Source of the DNA: Paenibacillus wynnii
GTDB lineage: Bacteria > Bacillota > Bacilli > Paenibacillales > Paenibacillaceae
Direction of reading: 5' to 3'
DNA length: 56,383 bases
Assembly: GCF_030812855.1 (NCBI RefSeq)
Contig: NZ_JAUSTK010000034.1
Location: 1 to 56,383 of the forward strand
Below are positions 9,918 through 18,604 of this stretch, in pieces. The number at the start of each line of letters is the position of its first letter. The stretch's first letter is position 1. The translations under genes and the position numbers were made by a program. The notes beneath the pieces are model-generated. The model saw nothing but the letters and a program-made list of their open reading frames with translations, was not told where the DNA came from and searched no databases.

Positions 9918-9941
9918 TAATGAGTGAGTACTCACTCATTA
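9918..9941. promoter_or_regulatory. TetR operator, perfect 24-bp palindrome
   Basis: The half-sites TAATGAGTGAGT and ACTCACTCATTA are perfect inverted copies with no spacer. The site lies 24 bases upstream of the ABC ATPase start. TGAGTGAGTACTCACTCA is a common TetR-family operator type, so autoregulation of the operon by its terminal tetR gene is the simplest reading. Confidence 0.8.
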
Positions 9942-10987
9942 CTATATAACAATCTCTATCCGTTGTAAATCATTTAAATAACGAAATTATTTTACATTAA
10001 AAGAGGACTCAATCTTTTAAAGCACGATTTCAACCTACAAATCAATTTTAAAATCCAGAAATCGAACTTTAATAGCGATCGAACTTATTTATATAGTTTG
10101 TACTAAAGACTTACTTTTTGGGAGAGTGGTCGTTACTACAGTGAATGTTTGGACTTCCAGCCGTTGTTCTCCCCAAATTCTTGATTAACTCACTGTTTGC
10201 AGTGGAAATTCGGATACAGCTTATGCTTTCGAAGCGAGCTTTCCTACGGAAAGCTTTCGGGCGGTTGCTATCGCTCCTACAGTTCCCAATTTCCCCTGTG
10301 TGCCTTCCGCTTTTTGTTATTTTCTTTTGTTAAGCTTATTTAAGGAAGGAATATTGGCTCAAAACCAAAACTAGTGCCTGTCCGAAAGGACAAAGTGTAA
10401 AGGGATCATGTGCGGAGTGGAAGGATAGGAGGAGGTACGGACACCAAAGACCTTATTTGCTTTAAAAAGGTTGAATTTGGAGAATAACGGACTCCAATGA
10501 CACTATTGTCCACTTTCCGCCTAGTAAAAGGTGTTTTTGGAAGAAATAGAGGCTTCTGAGTCCGTACCGTACTTCAATTACGGATGAATACTCAAATAAC
10601 GGCGATACGGTCCGTATGAGACTAGATCCAAGCTAGCTCATTTTTTCGGCTACATAGTCAAGCACTGATTTTACGGTTGATCCGGAATTTTTCCTAAGAA
10701 TTCAAGGATTGAAGTACCTATCGAGTTATTTTGAAGGGAATATTTACCTCTAAATATTTATTGCAAGGTTTCATTTAGCAAGCTGGATCTAAAACAAACT
10801 TTAATTATCGGTTACTGGAGGACAATCAAATCTATGGAGTGGTTCTCCCCGAGAGTGGTCCTACATGAACGCATAATATTTTCGTATGGTTGCTCACGGT
10901 TGGAAACTCGAAGTCTAAACGTACTCCTTAGTTTCTACTACACTCCCAAGGAGTAAATCTTAAGAACAATCTATATTAAGTGATAAG
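9942..10987. other. 1-kb gene-free intergenic region with repeats
   Basis: I see no convincing gene here; the open frame at 10145-10333 has no ribosome site and overlaps a repeat. The region contains a copy of the 'ACTTCCAGCCG ... GCTTATGCTTTC' repeat (10148-10240) and a long-range inverted pair GGTACGGAC (10434-10442) / GTCCGTACC (10560-10568). It ends in AT-rich sequence before the phosphate operon. Confidence 0.6.
10148..10240 (+). repeat. Dispersed intergenic repeat family 2, copy a
   Basis: Shares TGGACTTCCAGCCG-TGTT, an inner small inverted repeat (CACTGTTTGCAGTG) and ACAGCTTATGCTTTC with the segment at 15531-15632. The end blocks are almost identical; the middle differs but keeps a comparable hairpin (CCGCTGTAAGCGG in the other copy). 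No coding capacity is visible. Confidence 0.6.
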
Positions 10988-11026
10988 TTAATATTTCCAT
11001 AACATTCCTCTGCAACACAATTGACA
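10988..11026 (+). promoter_or_regulatory. Possible PhoP-box array before the pst operon
   Basis: Four hexamers begin at 10988, 10999, 11010 and 11021, exactly 11 bp apart: TTAATA, ATAACA, CTGCAA, TTGACA. Bacillus PhoP binds TT(A/C/T)ACA-like direct repeats with 11-bp periodicity; three of the four fit loosely. The position ahead of a phosphate operon supports the reading, but the match is imperfect. Confidence 0.35.
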
Positions 11027-11078
11027 ATTGTAGACGAGAATTACATTAGCAGTTACCTACATGAAAAGGGTGAATAAT

Positions 11079-12524
11079 TTGACAAACAGTAAATGGTTAA
11101 GCTCAGCTCTGGCATCGGCACTTCTTGTTACCGCAGCCTCCGGGAGTGTCTCTGCAGCAAGTGCAAGTAATAGCGGTAAAATTTCAGCTAACAACGTTAA
11201 ACCAGCTGTTTCAGCCGTGAGTAAGGTTAAAGAAGGTACAACTGCATGGACTGTAAATGGAACCCAGGTTACTTTTAATACCATCGATAGCAGTGGTTAT
11301 AAGCTGTATTCCCTGACTCAGGTGGCAGATGTCCTAGGAGCTTCATTTGTGCACGGGGCAGGCGGGATTGAACTGAATGACAGTAGGGGCCTACATACTA
11401 TTCAATTAAAAACAGGATCAAAGAACTACCAACTGGATGGATCCCCATTCACTTTTACAGTAGCTCCTGTAGTTCATAAAGGAAAAACCTATGTGGAACT
11501 TACGAAGCTTGTGAACGGATTGGGCGGCGAGTTGCAGGTGAATCCCAACACCATTTTGGGCTCGGCACGACCAATCGGTGAATTTGATTCCCTGCATTGG
11601 AATTCGGATGGAAGCATTATTGCCAATAAAAGTGATGCTGAAGCTACTCAAATCTTCAAATTCAACACGGATCCAGGTAAATATGATCTCTTCACTTCTA
11701 ATGCTGGTGCAACTGACTTTTCAGTATCCGCCGACCATCGCTGGGGCGCTTTTAATGATGAGACAGGTCAATTGAATTTGATAGATCTGACAAGCGGACT
11801 TATGAAGAAGCTCGGCACGGACACCACCGTAAAAACGGATCTGATCTGGTCTCTGGACGGCAAGAAGATTTACTTTATTCAAGGAGATAAGCAAGAGAAG
11901 ATCTCCCAGATTTCGGTAGAGACCGGTGTGGTTACGGAAGTCTTGGCAGATAAAGTGGATAACAAATCGGAACTGCGCATTTCTGCAGACGAGAAGCAGG
12001 CCTTATATATCGTCAATGTGACGGGTGTTGCGAAGAATGATGCCGACAGTACGGAGGATTCCCTCACTGTTGACTACAGTAAAGCAGGCGAACAGCTGTT
12101 CAAGCTGGAGCTTGGCATCAAGGGTGCGAAGCCGGTTGCCTTGACTACTACCCCGGATAACAAACTTTATCCTGAAATTCTGGCTGATGGAAGCATCGTG
12201 TTCTTGAGTGCGGATCCGGATGGAACTGCACTCAATAAGCTTAAGTTGGTAAAAGCGGATGCTACGCTCTCCGATATCGCTCTTGATATCGAGGTCTACT
12301 GGTCAGCCAAAGTTGGCAGCGGCCTAGTGGTGTCGGGTGTAGCTTTGGATGGAAGTACACATATCTACTCTATAACTGCTGCAGGAGCGAAAACTGAACT
12401 CTACAGCACTACTAAGGATGTAACTGAAATCGCCGTATCAGCCGATGGCAGCAAGCTCGCAATCATTATTGAAGGCAAAATCCTAGTGATTCAAAATGCG
12501 AAAGCAGTGCAGCTTACAAAATAA
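11079..12524 (+). CDS. Secreted stalk-domain and beta-propeller protein of the pst operon
   Basis: About 481 residues. I choose TTG 11079 as start because AGGGTG lies six bases upstream; an in-frame ATG at 11061 has no ribosome site. A signal peptide follows (MTNSKWLSSALASALLVTAA... to about 'VSA'). Residues about 50-150 resemble the copper amine oxidase N-terminal-like 'stalk' domain. The rest has repeated TolB/WD40-like strands ('WNSDGS', 'WSLDGKKIYFI', 'VSADGSKLAI'), which suggest a beta-propeller. It precedes pstS by 69 bases without a terminator. It may bind phosphate esters or wall polymers, or assist PstS outside the membrane; its function is unknown. Confidence 0.75.
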   Translation: MTNSKWLSSALASALLVTAASGSVSAASASNSGKISANNVKPAVSAVSKVKEGTTAWTVNGTQVTFNTIDSSGYKLYSLTQVADVLGASFVHGAGGIELNDSRGLHTIQLKTGSKNYQLDGSPFTFTVAPVVHKGKTYVELTKLVNGLGGELQVNPNTILGSARPIGEFDSLHWNSDGSIIANKSDAEATQIFKFNTDPGKYDLFTSNAGATDFSVSADHRWGAFNDETGQLNLIDLTSGLMKKLGTDTTVKTDLIWSLDGKKIYFIQGDKQEKISQISVETGVVTEVLADKVDNKSELRISADEKQALYIVNVTGVAKNDADSTEDSLTVDYSKAGEQLFKLELGIKGAKPVALTTTPDNKLYPEILADGSIVFLSADPDGTALNKLKLVKADATLSDIALDIEVYWSAKVGSGLVVSGVALDGSTHIYSITAAGAKTELYSTTKDVTEIAVSADGSKLAIIIEGKILVIQNAKAVQLTK

Positions 12525-12593
12525 TCACAGGATTCATTGAATCATTATCCCAAATCTAATTTAACGGCGAAAGGCCGAGAGGAGAAACAACAT

Positions 12594-13454
12594 ATGAAGG
12601 TTTTCAAAAAGTTTACAGTCACAGCGCTAACAGCAGTAATTGCGGTAACCGCATCTTTTGCAGGAGTAGCAGCAGCGGCAGATTCATTAAAAGGTAAAAT
12701 CACAGTGAACGGCTCCACGGCATTATTGCCGTTAACCCTTCAAGCCGCCAAGGAATTCCAAAAGCTTCATCCTAAAGTAAAAATAGCAGCTTCCGGTAAA
12801 GGTTCTGTAACAGGACCACAAGCTGTGAAAAAAGGGATTGCCGACATCGGAGCATGCGATTGGGACGCAAGTATGGATGTTCCGGGCTTCAAAGCCTTTG
12901 AAGGACAAGTGGCGAATAAAGTAGCGGTCATTCCTTTTGCTACAATCGTCAACAAGAATGTGGGTGTAGACAACCTCACAACAGAACAGCTTAAAGGAAT
13001 TTACTCCGGTAAAATCACGAACTGGAAGGAAGTCGGCGGTTCGGATGCGGATATCGTAGTCATCACTCGCTCCTTTGGTTCAGGTACACGCGTTAACTAT
13101 CAAGCGAAAGCTCTTGCCGGCGGTGACATTGTTAAGAAAGAGAAGAACTATAAAGAAACAGGTTCCAGCGGTGATATGAAAACGGCAGTAGGAACCACTC
13201 CGAACGCTATTGGATATATCGACCTTGTCTATGTTACCGGCGGGGATATCAAAGCGGTTAAGTATAACGGTGTCGCGGCTTCCACGGATAACGTAATCAA
13301 TGGTTCTTACAAGATTTGGGCTTACGGTTACTACATGACTAAAGGTCAGCCTACAGGCGCTACCAAAGAATTCATCAATTATGTGCAAAGCAAGAAATTC
13401 CAACAGGGTTCCCTGAAAAAGCTGAAGTTCATTCCGATTTCCGCAATGCAATAA
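12594..13454 (+). CDS. pstS: Phosphate-binding protein PstS
   Basis: This extracellular phosphate receptor of the PstSCAB importer has 286 residues. ATG 12594 follows GAGGAGAAAC. The phosphate-binding loops are recognisable: 'NGSTALLPL', 'GKGSVTGPQAV', 'ITRSFGSGTR' and 'GYIDL'. A signal peptide ends in 'GVAAAADS'. Unusually there is no lipobox cysteine; the only Cys near the start is internal ('GACDWD'). The protein would be cleaved by signal peptidase I and not lipid-anchored, unlike most Firmicute PstS. It might be held by the preceding beta-propeller protein or by the wall. Confidence 0.93.
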   Translation: MKVFKKFTVTALTAVIAVTASFAGVAAAADSLKGKITVNGSTALLPLTLQAAKEFQKLHPKVKIAASGKGSVTGPQAVKKGIADIGACDWDASMDVPGFKAFEGQVANKVAVIPFATIVNKNVGVDNLTTEQLKGIYSGKITNWKEVGGSDADIVVITRSFGSGTRVNYQAKALAGGDIVKKEKNYKETGSSGDMKTAVGTTPNAIGYIDLVYVTGGDIKAVKYNGVAASTDNVINGSYKIWAYGYYMTKGQPTGATKEFINYVQSKKFQQGSLKKLKFIPISAMQ

Positions 13455-13494
13455 AATCAAGTTAGCTTCATTTGCAAACATAATGAACGGCAAC

Positions 13495-13530
13495 AGCAGC
13501 CAGTCCCGAATTATCATGGGATTGGCTGCT
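13495..13530 (+). terminator. Intercistronic hairpin between pstS and pstC
   Basis: A 13-bp stem (13495-13507 with 13518-13530, one G-U pair) has a 10-base loop and no U-tract. Such hairpins after the binding-protein gene usually stabilise the upstream message or attenuate read-through, giving more PstS than permease. Confidence 0.7.
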
Positions 13531-13546
13531 TACGGGAGGGAAAGGT

Positions 13547-14497
13547 ATGGGGGCACCAGTACACAACCTGGCTACCACAATAATGGACAGCACTAGTAAG
13601 AAAGAGATTTCAGCCCAAAGACGCCATAAAAGGCATAGAGTCAGCAATGTGTTTTTTAAGTATTATTTTTTATTCAGTATTTTAGCGCTTTGCTTTGTAC
13701 TTGGTCTTGTATTTATTTTTATCGGCAAAACGGCGCTGCTTCTCTTCGGCCAAATCTCTCCGGCGGATTTTTTCCTTTCATTTAACTGGACACCGGAAGA
13801 AGACGCTTTTGGAGCCGCTGCCTTCATCGTAAATACATTGTCACTGACCGCGCTTACGCTGCTGATCGCAGTTCCTATCTCTGTGGGTATGGCCGTACTC
13901 AATGCGGAGATTGCTCCGAAGTGGATGACATCCTTTATCCGCCCGATTCTGGACCTGCTCGTAGGGATTCCTTCTATAGTATACGGATACCTGGGCTTGA
14001 CTGTCCTTCTGCCCTTTCTGCGCAGAGTCAGTGGAGAAAGTCTGGGAGACGGTCTACTTGCGGCGGCGCTTGTGCTGGCATTAATGGTTCTTCCGACAAT
14101 CACACGGATCAGCGATGATGCTATCGTTGCAGTACCGCGTAAATACAGGGATGCCGCTTATGCGCTTGGCTCTACCCGTCTACAGGTCATAACGCGCGTT
14201 GTCTTGCCTGCGGCAAGCCGAGGCGTGATATCGGCAGTTATTTTGGGTATGACTCGTGCCGTAGGGGAGACGATGGCTGTAGTGATGGTAATTGGAAATA
14301 CGCCGCAGCTGGCGAAGAGCTTATTTACGCCTACGTCGGTATTAACCAGCAACATCGTAATGCAGATTTCCAACGTAGAATATGAATCCACATGGAACTA
14401 TGCACTGCATATGATGGCTTTCCTTCTGCTGCTGATCTCCTTTGTACTTATACTCATCATTCGAATCCTGGGCAGAAAACGGAGGGATCAGGCATGA
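13547..14497 (+). CDS. pstC: Phosphate ABC transporter permease PstC
   Basis: This 316-residue membrane subunit has an N-terminal helix, a periplasm-side loop, and a MetI-like permease core with about five further helices. The coupling (EAA) loop is 'RKYRDAAYALGSTRLQVITRVVLPA'-like, and 'GMTRAVGETMAVVMVIGN' is typical of PstC. ATG 13547 sits behind GGGAGGGAAAGG. It overlaps pstA by four bases (ATGA), so the two are co-translated. Confidence 0.93.
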   Translation: MGAPVHNLATTIMDSTSKKEISAQRRHKRHRVSNVFFKYYFLFSILALCFVLGLVFIFIGKTALLLFGQISPADFFLSFNWTPEEDAFGAAAFIVNTLSLTALTLLIAVPISVGMAVLNAEIAPKWMTSFIRPILDLLVGIPSIVYGYLGLTVLLPFLRRVSGESLGDGLLAAALVLALMVLPTITRISDDAIVAVPRKYRDAAYALGSTRLQVITRVVLPAASRGVISAVILGMTRAVGETMAVVMVIGNTPQLAKSLFTPTSVLTSNIVMQISNVEYESTWNYALHMMAFLLLLISFVLILIIRILGRKRRDQA

Positions 14498-15384
14498 GCA
14501 ATTTTACACGAACACGCCATACTGCACGTGCGCAAAGACGCGACAAGCTTGCAACCATCGCTTTATATGGTCTCGGCGCTTTGGTCATGCTGCTTATTTT
14601 CTGGCTGCTGTTCACCATCCTGGGCAAAGGGCTGCCCGGTCTAAGACCTGACTTTCTGTTCAAGCAGCCTGAAGAAATAGATGCTGGCGGAGGAATCGGA
14701 CCTGTATTGTTCAACTCGTTCTATATCCTCTTTATTTCTTTAATTGTTTCCGTACCTCTAGGAATCGGAGCGGGTATATATATGGCTGAATATGCACCCG
14801 ATAATGGATTCACCAGCGCACTTCGGATGGCTGTCGAAGCCTTGTCATCCGTTCCTTCTATTGTGTTTGGGATGCTGGGCTTAGCTATATTTGCTGAATA
14901 CTTCGATATAGGTCTGACTATACTTGGCGGCGGTGTCAGTCTAGCACTGCTCAATCTGCCGATGCTGGCCCGTGTAACCGAGGAAGCGGTTCGTACCGTT
15001 CCGGGTGAGCTTCGGGAAGCGGGATACGCACTGGGTACAACCCAATTCCATGTCATTCGCAAAGTTGTGCTTCCTGTGGCGATCCCGGCTATTATTACAG
15101 GCGTATGTCTTGTGGCTGGCCGTGCGTTCGGGGAGTCTGCCGTCATTATTTTGACAGCCGGTCTAAGCACCTCTGGTGAGATGTGGGACTTTAGCTTGTT
15201 CTCACCGGGAGAGACACTGGCTGTACATCTATGGTATGTGCAATCCGAGGCCATCGTTGAAGACGCTCGGCAAATCGCCGATAAGTCTGCAGCAGTGCTC
15301 GTAATCGTTGTTCTATTGATCAATCTTGCTTTTCGTTTTCCCTTATGGTTTGGAAAACGCCGTCAAGGACTGTCCCGTAAGTAG
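14494..15384 (+). CDS. pstA: Phosphate ABC transporter permease PstA
   Basis: The second phosphate permease has 296 residues, with start ATG 14494 overlapping the pstC stop and GGAGGGATCA just upstream. The MetI-like core carries 'EALSSVPSIVFGMLGL', the coupling loop 'LREAGYALGTTQFHVIRKV' and 'GRAFGESAVIILTAGL'. The ATPase gene pstB and the regulator phoU, which usually follow, are absent. Downstream there is only repeat-filled intergenic sequence, so PstB must be encoded elsewhere. Confidence 0.92.
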   Translation: MSNFTRTRHTARAQRRDKLATIALYGLGALVMLLIFWLLFTILGKGLPGLRPDFLFKQPEEIDAGGGIGPVLFNSFYILFISLIVSVPLGIGAGIYMAEYAPDNGFTSALRMAVEALSSVPSIVFGMLGLAIFAEYFDIGLTILGGGVSLALLNLPMLARVTEEAVRTVPGELREAGYALGTTQFHVIRKVVLPVAIPAIITGVCLVAGRAFGESAVIILTAGLSTSGEMWDFSLFSPGETLAVHLWYVQSEAIVEDARQIADKSAAVLVIVVLLINLAFRFPLWFGKRRQGLSRK

Positions 15385-15530
15385 GATTCTCAAGTGAATT
15401 CAAATCCGATCAATGACTTCCAACGGTTCGCATGGATGCGTCTCATAAACGTAGCAACGTTAATCCGAATGTGCTGAACATTTGTGTTGAATGCGTTATG
15501 AACAACATCGCTTTTTAGCCCGTTCTGGAC

Positions 15531-15632
15531 TTCCAGCCGCTGTTGTCGTAAGACTTTTCTGATTTATACCGCTGTAAGCGGATGAAATACGGAGACAGCT
15601 TATGCTTTCTAACAAACTCCCGGGAAGCTACT
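15531..15632 (+). repeat. Dispersed intergenic repeat family 2, copy b
   Basis: Related to 10148-10240: it begins with TGGACTTCCAGCCGCTGTT, contains the small hairpin CCGCTGTAAGCGG and ends in ACAGCTTATGCTTTC. It occupies part of the gene-free stretch between pstA and the four-site array. I see no gene in 15385-15685. Confidence 0.6.
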
Positions 15633-15685
15633 TCCTACTCTCTTACACAAACTTCTTGACGCTACCGAAAACTCGGAGGTAGTCC

Positions 15686-15877
15686 GTGAAATAGATGTAT
15701 TTTATACACTTATTTCTATCTTTTAGCGCTCGGATGTATGGATAGATGTACTTTGTGCAACTAAAGCATGAATATGCCGGTTAAACCCCGGAATACCCAA
15801 AAATAAGTGTATAAAGTGCAATTAAACACCCTAAAGTGTGCTAAGGGAGAAATATAAGTGTACCTTGTGCAACTATA
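15686..15877. repeat. Four-site intergenic array, copy 2
   Basis: TGYA-N5-TRCA sites are centred at 15702, 15753, 15814 and 15865 (spacings 51, 61, 51). Unlike the other pairs, this copy and copy 4 (31.02 kb) are close relatives over about 250 bp, roughly 15688-15940, including the sequence between and after the sites. Site 1 is the inverted form of site 3 (15 bases complementary). It lies between the convergent pstA and hcp genes. Confidence 0.8.
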
Positions 15878-15993
15878 TATATTGAAACCCATGTAGGTAG
15901 ACGATTTGCCGTAATTGTTGCGGATAACTGGGGAGATACTTCTACTCTCAAGCGTTGGAGCAAGGTTTTTTTCACGGAGCGCCCATAAGCAGA

Positions 15994-16035
15994 GGGGTGT
16001 CCCGACAGCCATTTCCATGACTGTTGGGACACCCC
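15994..16035 (-). terminator. Terminator-like hairpin after hcp
   Basis: GGGGTGTCCC (15994-16003) and GGGACACCCC (16026-16035) form a perfect 10-bp stem, extended by ACAG/CTGT. It sits 27 bases past the hcp stop. There is little U-tract on the minus strand, so termination strength is uncertain. Confidence 0.6.
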
Positions 16036-16062
16036 TAATTTGTAGTGCAAGTAAACTGATTA

Positions 16063-17718
16063 TTAAACCACAGCCATGAATTTTTCCATATCTTCGTCTA
16101 CGGTAGTAATGCCGCCAATCCCGAAATTCTCAATCAGCACGTTAGCTACGTTCGGAGATAAGAAGGCTGGAAGCGTCGGGCCTAGGTGAATGTTTTTCAC
16201 GCCCAGATGTAGCAGTGCTAATAGAACAATGACTGCTTTTTGCTCGTACCAAGCTATATTGTACGAAATAGGGAGGTCGTTAATATCGTCAAGTCCGAAG
16301 ACTTCCTTAAGTTTCAATGCAATTACAACTAAAGAATAAGAGTCGTTGCACTGACCGGCGTCCAGCACGCGTGGAATACCGCCGATAGCTCCCAGATTCA
16401 GCTTATTGTATTTGTATTTTGCACAGCCCGCAGTCAGGATAACGGTATCCTCAGGCAATGCAGCGGCGAAGTCGGTATAATAATCTCTACTCTTCATTCT
16501 TCCGTCACAGCCTGCCATCACAAAAAACCGCTTGATAGCACCCGTCTGGACGGCATCCACCACTTGATCCGCTACTCCCATAACGGCTGCATGTGCAAAC
16601 CCGCCGATGATTTCACCGGTTTCAATTTCAGTAGGGGCAGGGCAGGTCTTTGCTTGTTCGATAATTGCCGAGAAATCCTTCGCTATATTGTCCACACCGG
16701 CCGGAATATGCTGCACTCCCGGATATCCTGTATTACCTGTGGTGTAAAGGCGGTCCTTATAGCTATCCTTAGGAGGAACAATACAATTCGTAGTCATCAG
16801 GATAGGCCCATTGAAGCTTGCAAATTCCTCAGGCTGTTTCCACCAGGCGTTGCCGTAGTTCCCTACAAAGTGGCTGTACTTCTTGAAGGCCGGATAGTAG
16901 TGTGCCGGCAGCATTTCGCTATGGGTATACACATCAACGCCCGTTCCTTCCGTCTGTCTAAGCAGCTCCTCCATATCCTTCAAGTCATGCCCGCTGATCA
17001 GAATACCCGGACGGGTACCTACGCCGATATTCACCTTTGTAATCTCTGGATTTCCGTAGGTTGAAGTATTTGCCCGGTCCAGCAGCGCCATAACATCGAC
17101 TCCGAACTTGCCGCATTCCATAACAAGAGCTATCAGCTCCTCAGATGTCAGATCCTCATTCAAAGTGGCTGCAAGCCCTCTCTCCATAAAGGCCTGAACA
17201 TTGTCCTCGCGGTAGCTGAGAACAGCGGCATGCTCCATATAAGCAGCCATCCCTTTCAGACCGTAAGTTAACAGCTCCCGAAGAGAGCGTATATCTTCAT
17301 TGGCCGTGGATAGAACGCCAACGGTAGCCGCCTTTTCATCGACTTCTTCTTCGGTTCCAGGTACCCAAAGAGCGGCATCATGGTTAGAGAGGGGAATGGT
17401 GACTTCCATACCGCTCAGCTGGTTTTTCCACTGATCTCGCAGTGCAACCCCTTCTCTTACTCTGGCAATAAAACCATCACGGTCAAAGTTGGCGTTAGTT
17501 ATTGTAGCGAACATACTCTCAATAATAAATTTCTCAGACGCTGCATTTCTTAGTCCCAGCTCTCTGCCTTTTACAGCAAAGACGGAGATGCCCTTCAGAG
17601 TGTACAGCAGAAGATCCTGCAGGTTAGCGACATCACTTGTTTTGCCGCAGACTCCTTGAATGGTACAGCCCGTTCCTTTGGCCGCTTCCTGACATTGATA
17701 ACAAAACATGCTGCTCAT
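16063..17718 (-). CDS. hcp: Hydroxylamine reductase / hybrid cluster protein
   Basis: This 551-residue cytoplasmic iron-sulfur enzyme reduces NO to N2O or hydroxylamine to ammonia, protecting against nitrosative stress. The N-terminal cluster ligands are C6-x2-C9-x8-C18-x5-C24, the spacing of the anaerobe-type (class I) proteins. Hybrid-cluster regions are seen in 'GHDLKDMEELL', 'TTNCIVPP', 'GCDGR', 'TAGCAKYKYN', 'DAGQCNDSYS' and the C-terminal 'GIGGITTVDEDM'. ATG 17718 follows AAAGGAGCG. It is divergent from a Crp/Fnr-family gene with a perfect inverted repeat between them, a layout typical of NO-responsive control. No hcr reductase gene is adjacent. Confidence 0.95.
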   Translation of the reverse strand: MSSMFCYQCQEAAKGTGCTIQGVCGKTSDVANLQDLLLYTLKGISVFAVKGRELGLRNAASEKFIIESMFATITNANFDRDGFIARVREGVALRDQWKNQLSGMEVTIPLSNHDAALWVPGTEEEVDEKAATVGVLSTANEDIRSLRELLTYGLKGMAAYMEHAAVLSYREDNVQAFMERGLAATLNEDLTSEELIALVMECGKFGVDVMALLDRANTSTYGNPEITKVNIGVGTRPGILISGHDLKDMEELLRQTEGTGVDVYTHSEMLPAHYYPAFKKYSHFVGNYGNAWWKQPEEFASFNGPILMTTNCIVPPKDSYKDRLYTTGNTGYPGVQHIPAGVDNIAKDFSAIIEQAKTCPAPTEIETGEIIGGFAHAAVMGVADQVVDAVQTGAIKRFFVMAGCDGRMKSRDYYTDFAAALPEDTVILTAGCAKYKYNKLNLGAIGGIPRVLDAGQCNDSYSLVVIALKLKEVFGLDDINDLPISYNIAWYEQKAVIVLLALLHLGVKNIHLGPTLPAFLSPNVANVLIENFGIGGITTVDEDMEKFMAVV

Positions 17719-17800
17719 ATTGGGTTCGCTCCTTTAAAGTTAGGGAAGCGTCTGCTTCCTTTACAGTTTCTACTAATTGTAGTAGACTGTCGTCTAACAA

Positions 17801-17820
17801 TCGGTAACAGATGTTACCGA
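17801..17820. promoter_or_regulatory. Putative Crp/Fnr-family operator
   Basis: TCGGTAACA-GA-TGTTACCGA is a perfect 9+9 bp inverted repeat in the 125-bp divergent space, 24 bases before the regulator start and 83 before hcp. The inner GTAAC-N4-GTTAC resembles the motif I recall for HcpR-type regulators in clostridia. It is the likely binding site of the neighbouring regulator. Confidence 0.75.
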
Positions 17821-17843
17821 ATCGTATATTGTGGAGGGAAAAT

Positions 17844-18557
17844 ATGAAACCGGATCCAGCTGTTCTGCAGTCCTGTCTGCTATTTCGCGGCAAAAGTGTC
17901 GAAGATATATCGGCTATGCTTCAGACCATGATCTATACCGTTAAACCCCTCCGTAAAAAAGAACTTATCGTGAACGAAGGCGAAACGGCTGATCATATCG
18001 GGATCATTCTCTCTGGGCAAGTAGAAGTTCAGAAGAATCACTCTAACGGAAATAATGTAACCATTGCCCGGCTGGGAAGAGGCCAAACCTTCGGGGAAGC
18101 TGTTTTATTCCGCAAGGAAAATGTCTACCCGGCAACTATAATTGCTCCGGGTACCTGTAGCGTCATGTTTATCAGCAAGCAAGAGCTGCTGCGTCTGTTC
18201 GCTGCTGATACGGACATGTTGTCCTCTTATATGGAGAATCTGTCGGAGCGTCTGGTAATGGTCAATCAGAACATTGAAATCCTGTCAGTAGGAACACTAC
18301 GCAAACGGATTGTGTTTTATTTACTCAAGCAAGCCGATCAGCAGAATTCAAATTCCAATACCCTCAAACTGCCTTTCAGTCGAAAAGTATGGGCTGAGCT
18401 GCTTAATACCGCCCGCCCCTCACTATCCCGGGAACTCGCCTTCCTCCGCGATAATGGCTGGATTGACTTCAAAGGCAGCGTGTTCACTCTTCTCAACCGG
18501 GAAGGTATGGAAGGATTGTTGGAGAGAAATTCAACCGCCAAAAAGGCCAACCAGTAA
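17844..18557 (+). CDS. Crp/Fnr-family regulator, HcpR-like by context
   Basis: About 237 residues; ATG 17844 is preceded by GGAGGG. The N-terminal half is a cyclic-nucleotide-binding-fold sensor ('GIILSGQVEVQK', 'LGRGQTFGEAVLF'), and the C-terminal half is a Crp-type helix-turn-helix ('WAELLNTARPSLSRELAFLRDNGWI'). There is no N-terminal cysteine cluster as in Fnr (one Cys near residue 9), so an oxygen-sensing iron-sulfur cluster is unlikely; haem or another NO-sensing mode is possible. Divergence from hcp and the shared palindrome indicate that it controls hcp and itself. Confidence 0.85.
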   Translation: MKPDPAVLQSCLLFRGKSVEDISAMLQTMIYTVKPLRKKELIVNEGETADHIGIILSGQVEVQKNHSNGNNVTIARLGRGQTFGEAVLFRKENVYPATIIAPGTCSVMFISKQELLRLFAADTDMLSSYMENLSERLVMVNQNIEILSVGTLRKRIVFYLLKQADQQNSNSNTLKLPFSRKVWAELLNTARPSLSRELAFLRDNGWIDFKGSVFTLLNREGMEGLLERNSTAKKANQ

Positions 18558-18571
18558 ATTACCGGTTAGCC
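18545..18571 (-). terminator. Terminator of the iron ABC operon, overlapping the end of the regulator gene
   Basis: GGCCAACCAGTAA and TTACCGGTTAGCC pair at 11 of 13 positions. On the minus strand the stem is followed by CTTTTTGG, a short U-run. The hairpin covers the last codons of the convergent Crp-family gene. Confidence 0.6.
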
Positions 18572-18604
18572 TGCTTAATCGTTCCATTATCCTATACGAC
18601 CTTC

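Noticed and set aside
10145..10333. Open frame of 62 codons on the plus strand
   Set aside because: It overlaps a dispersed repeat, has no ribosome site and shows no protein-like pattern.
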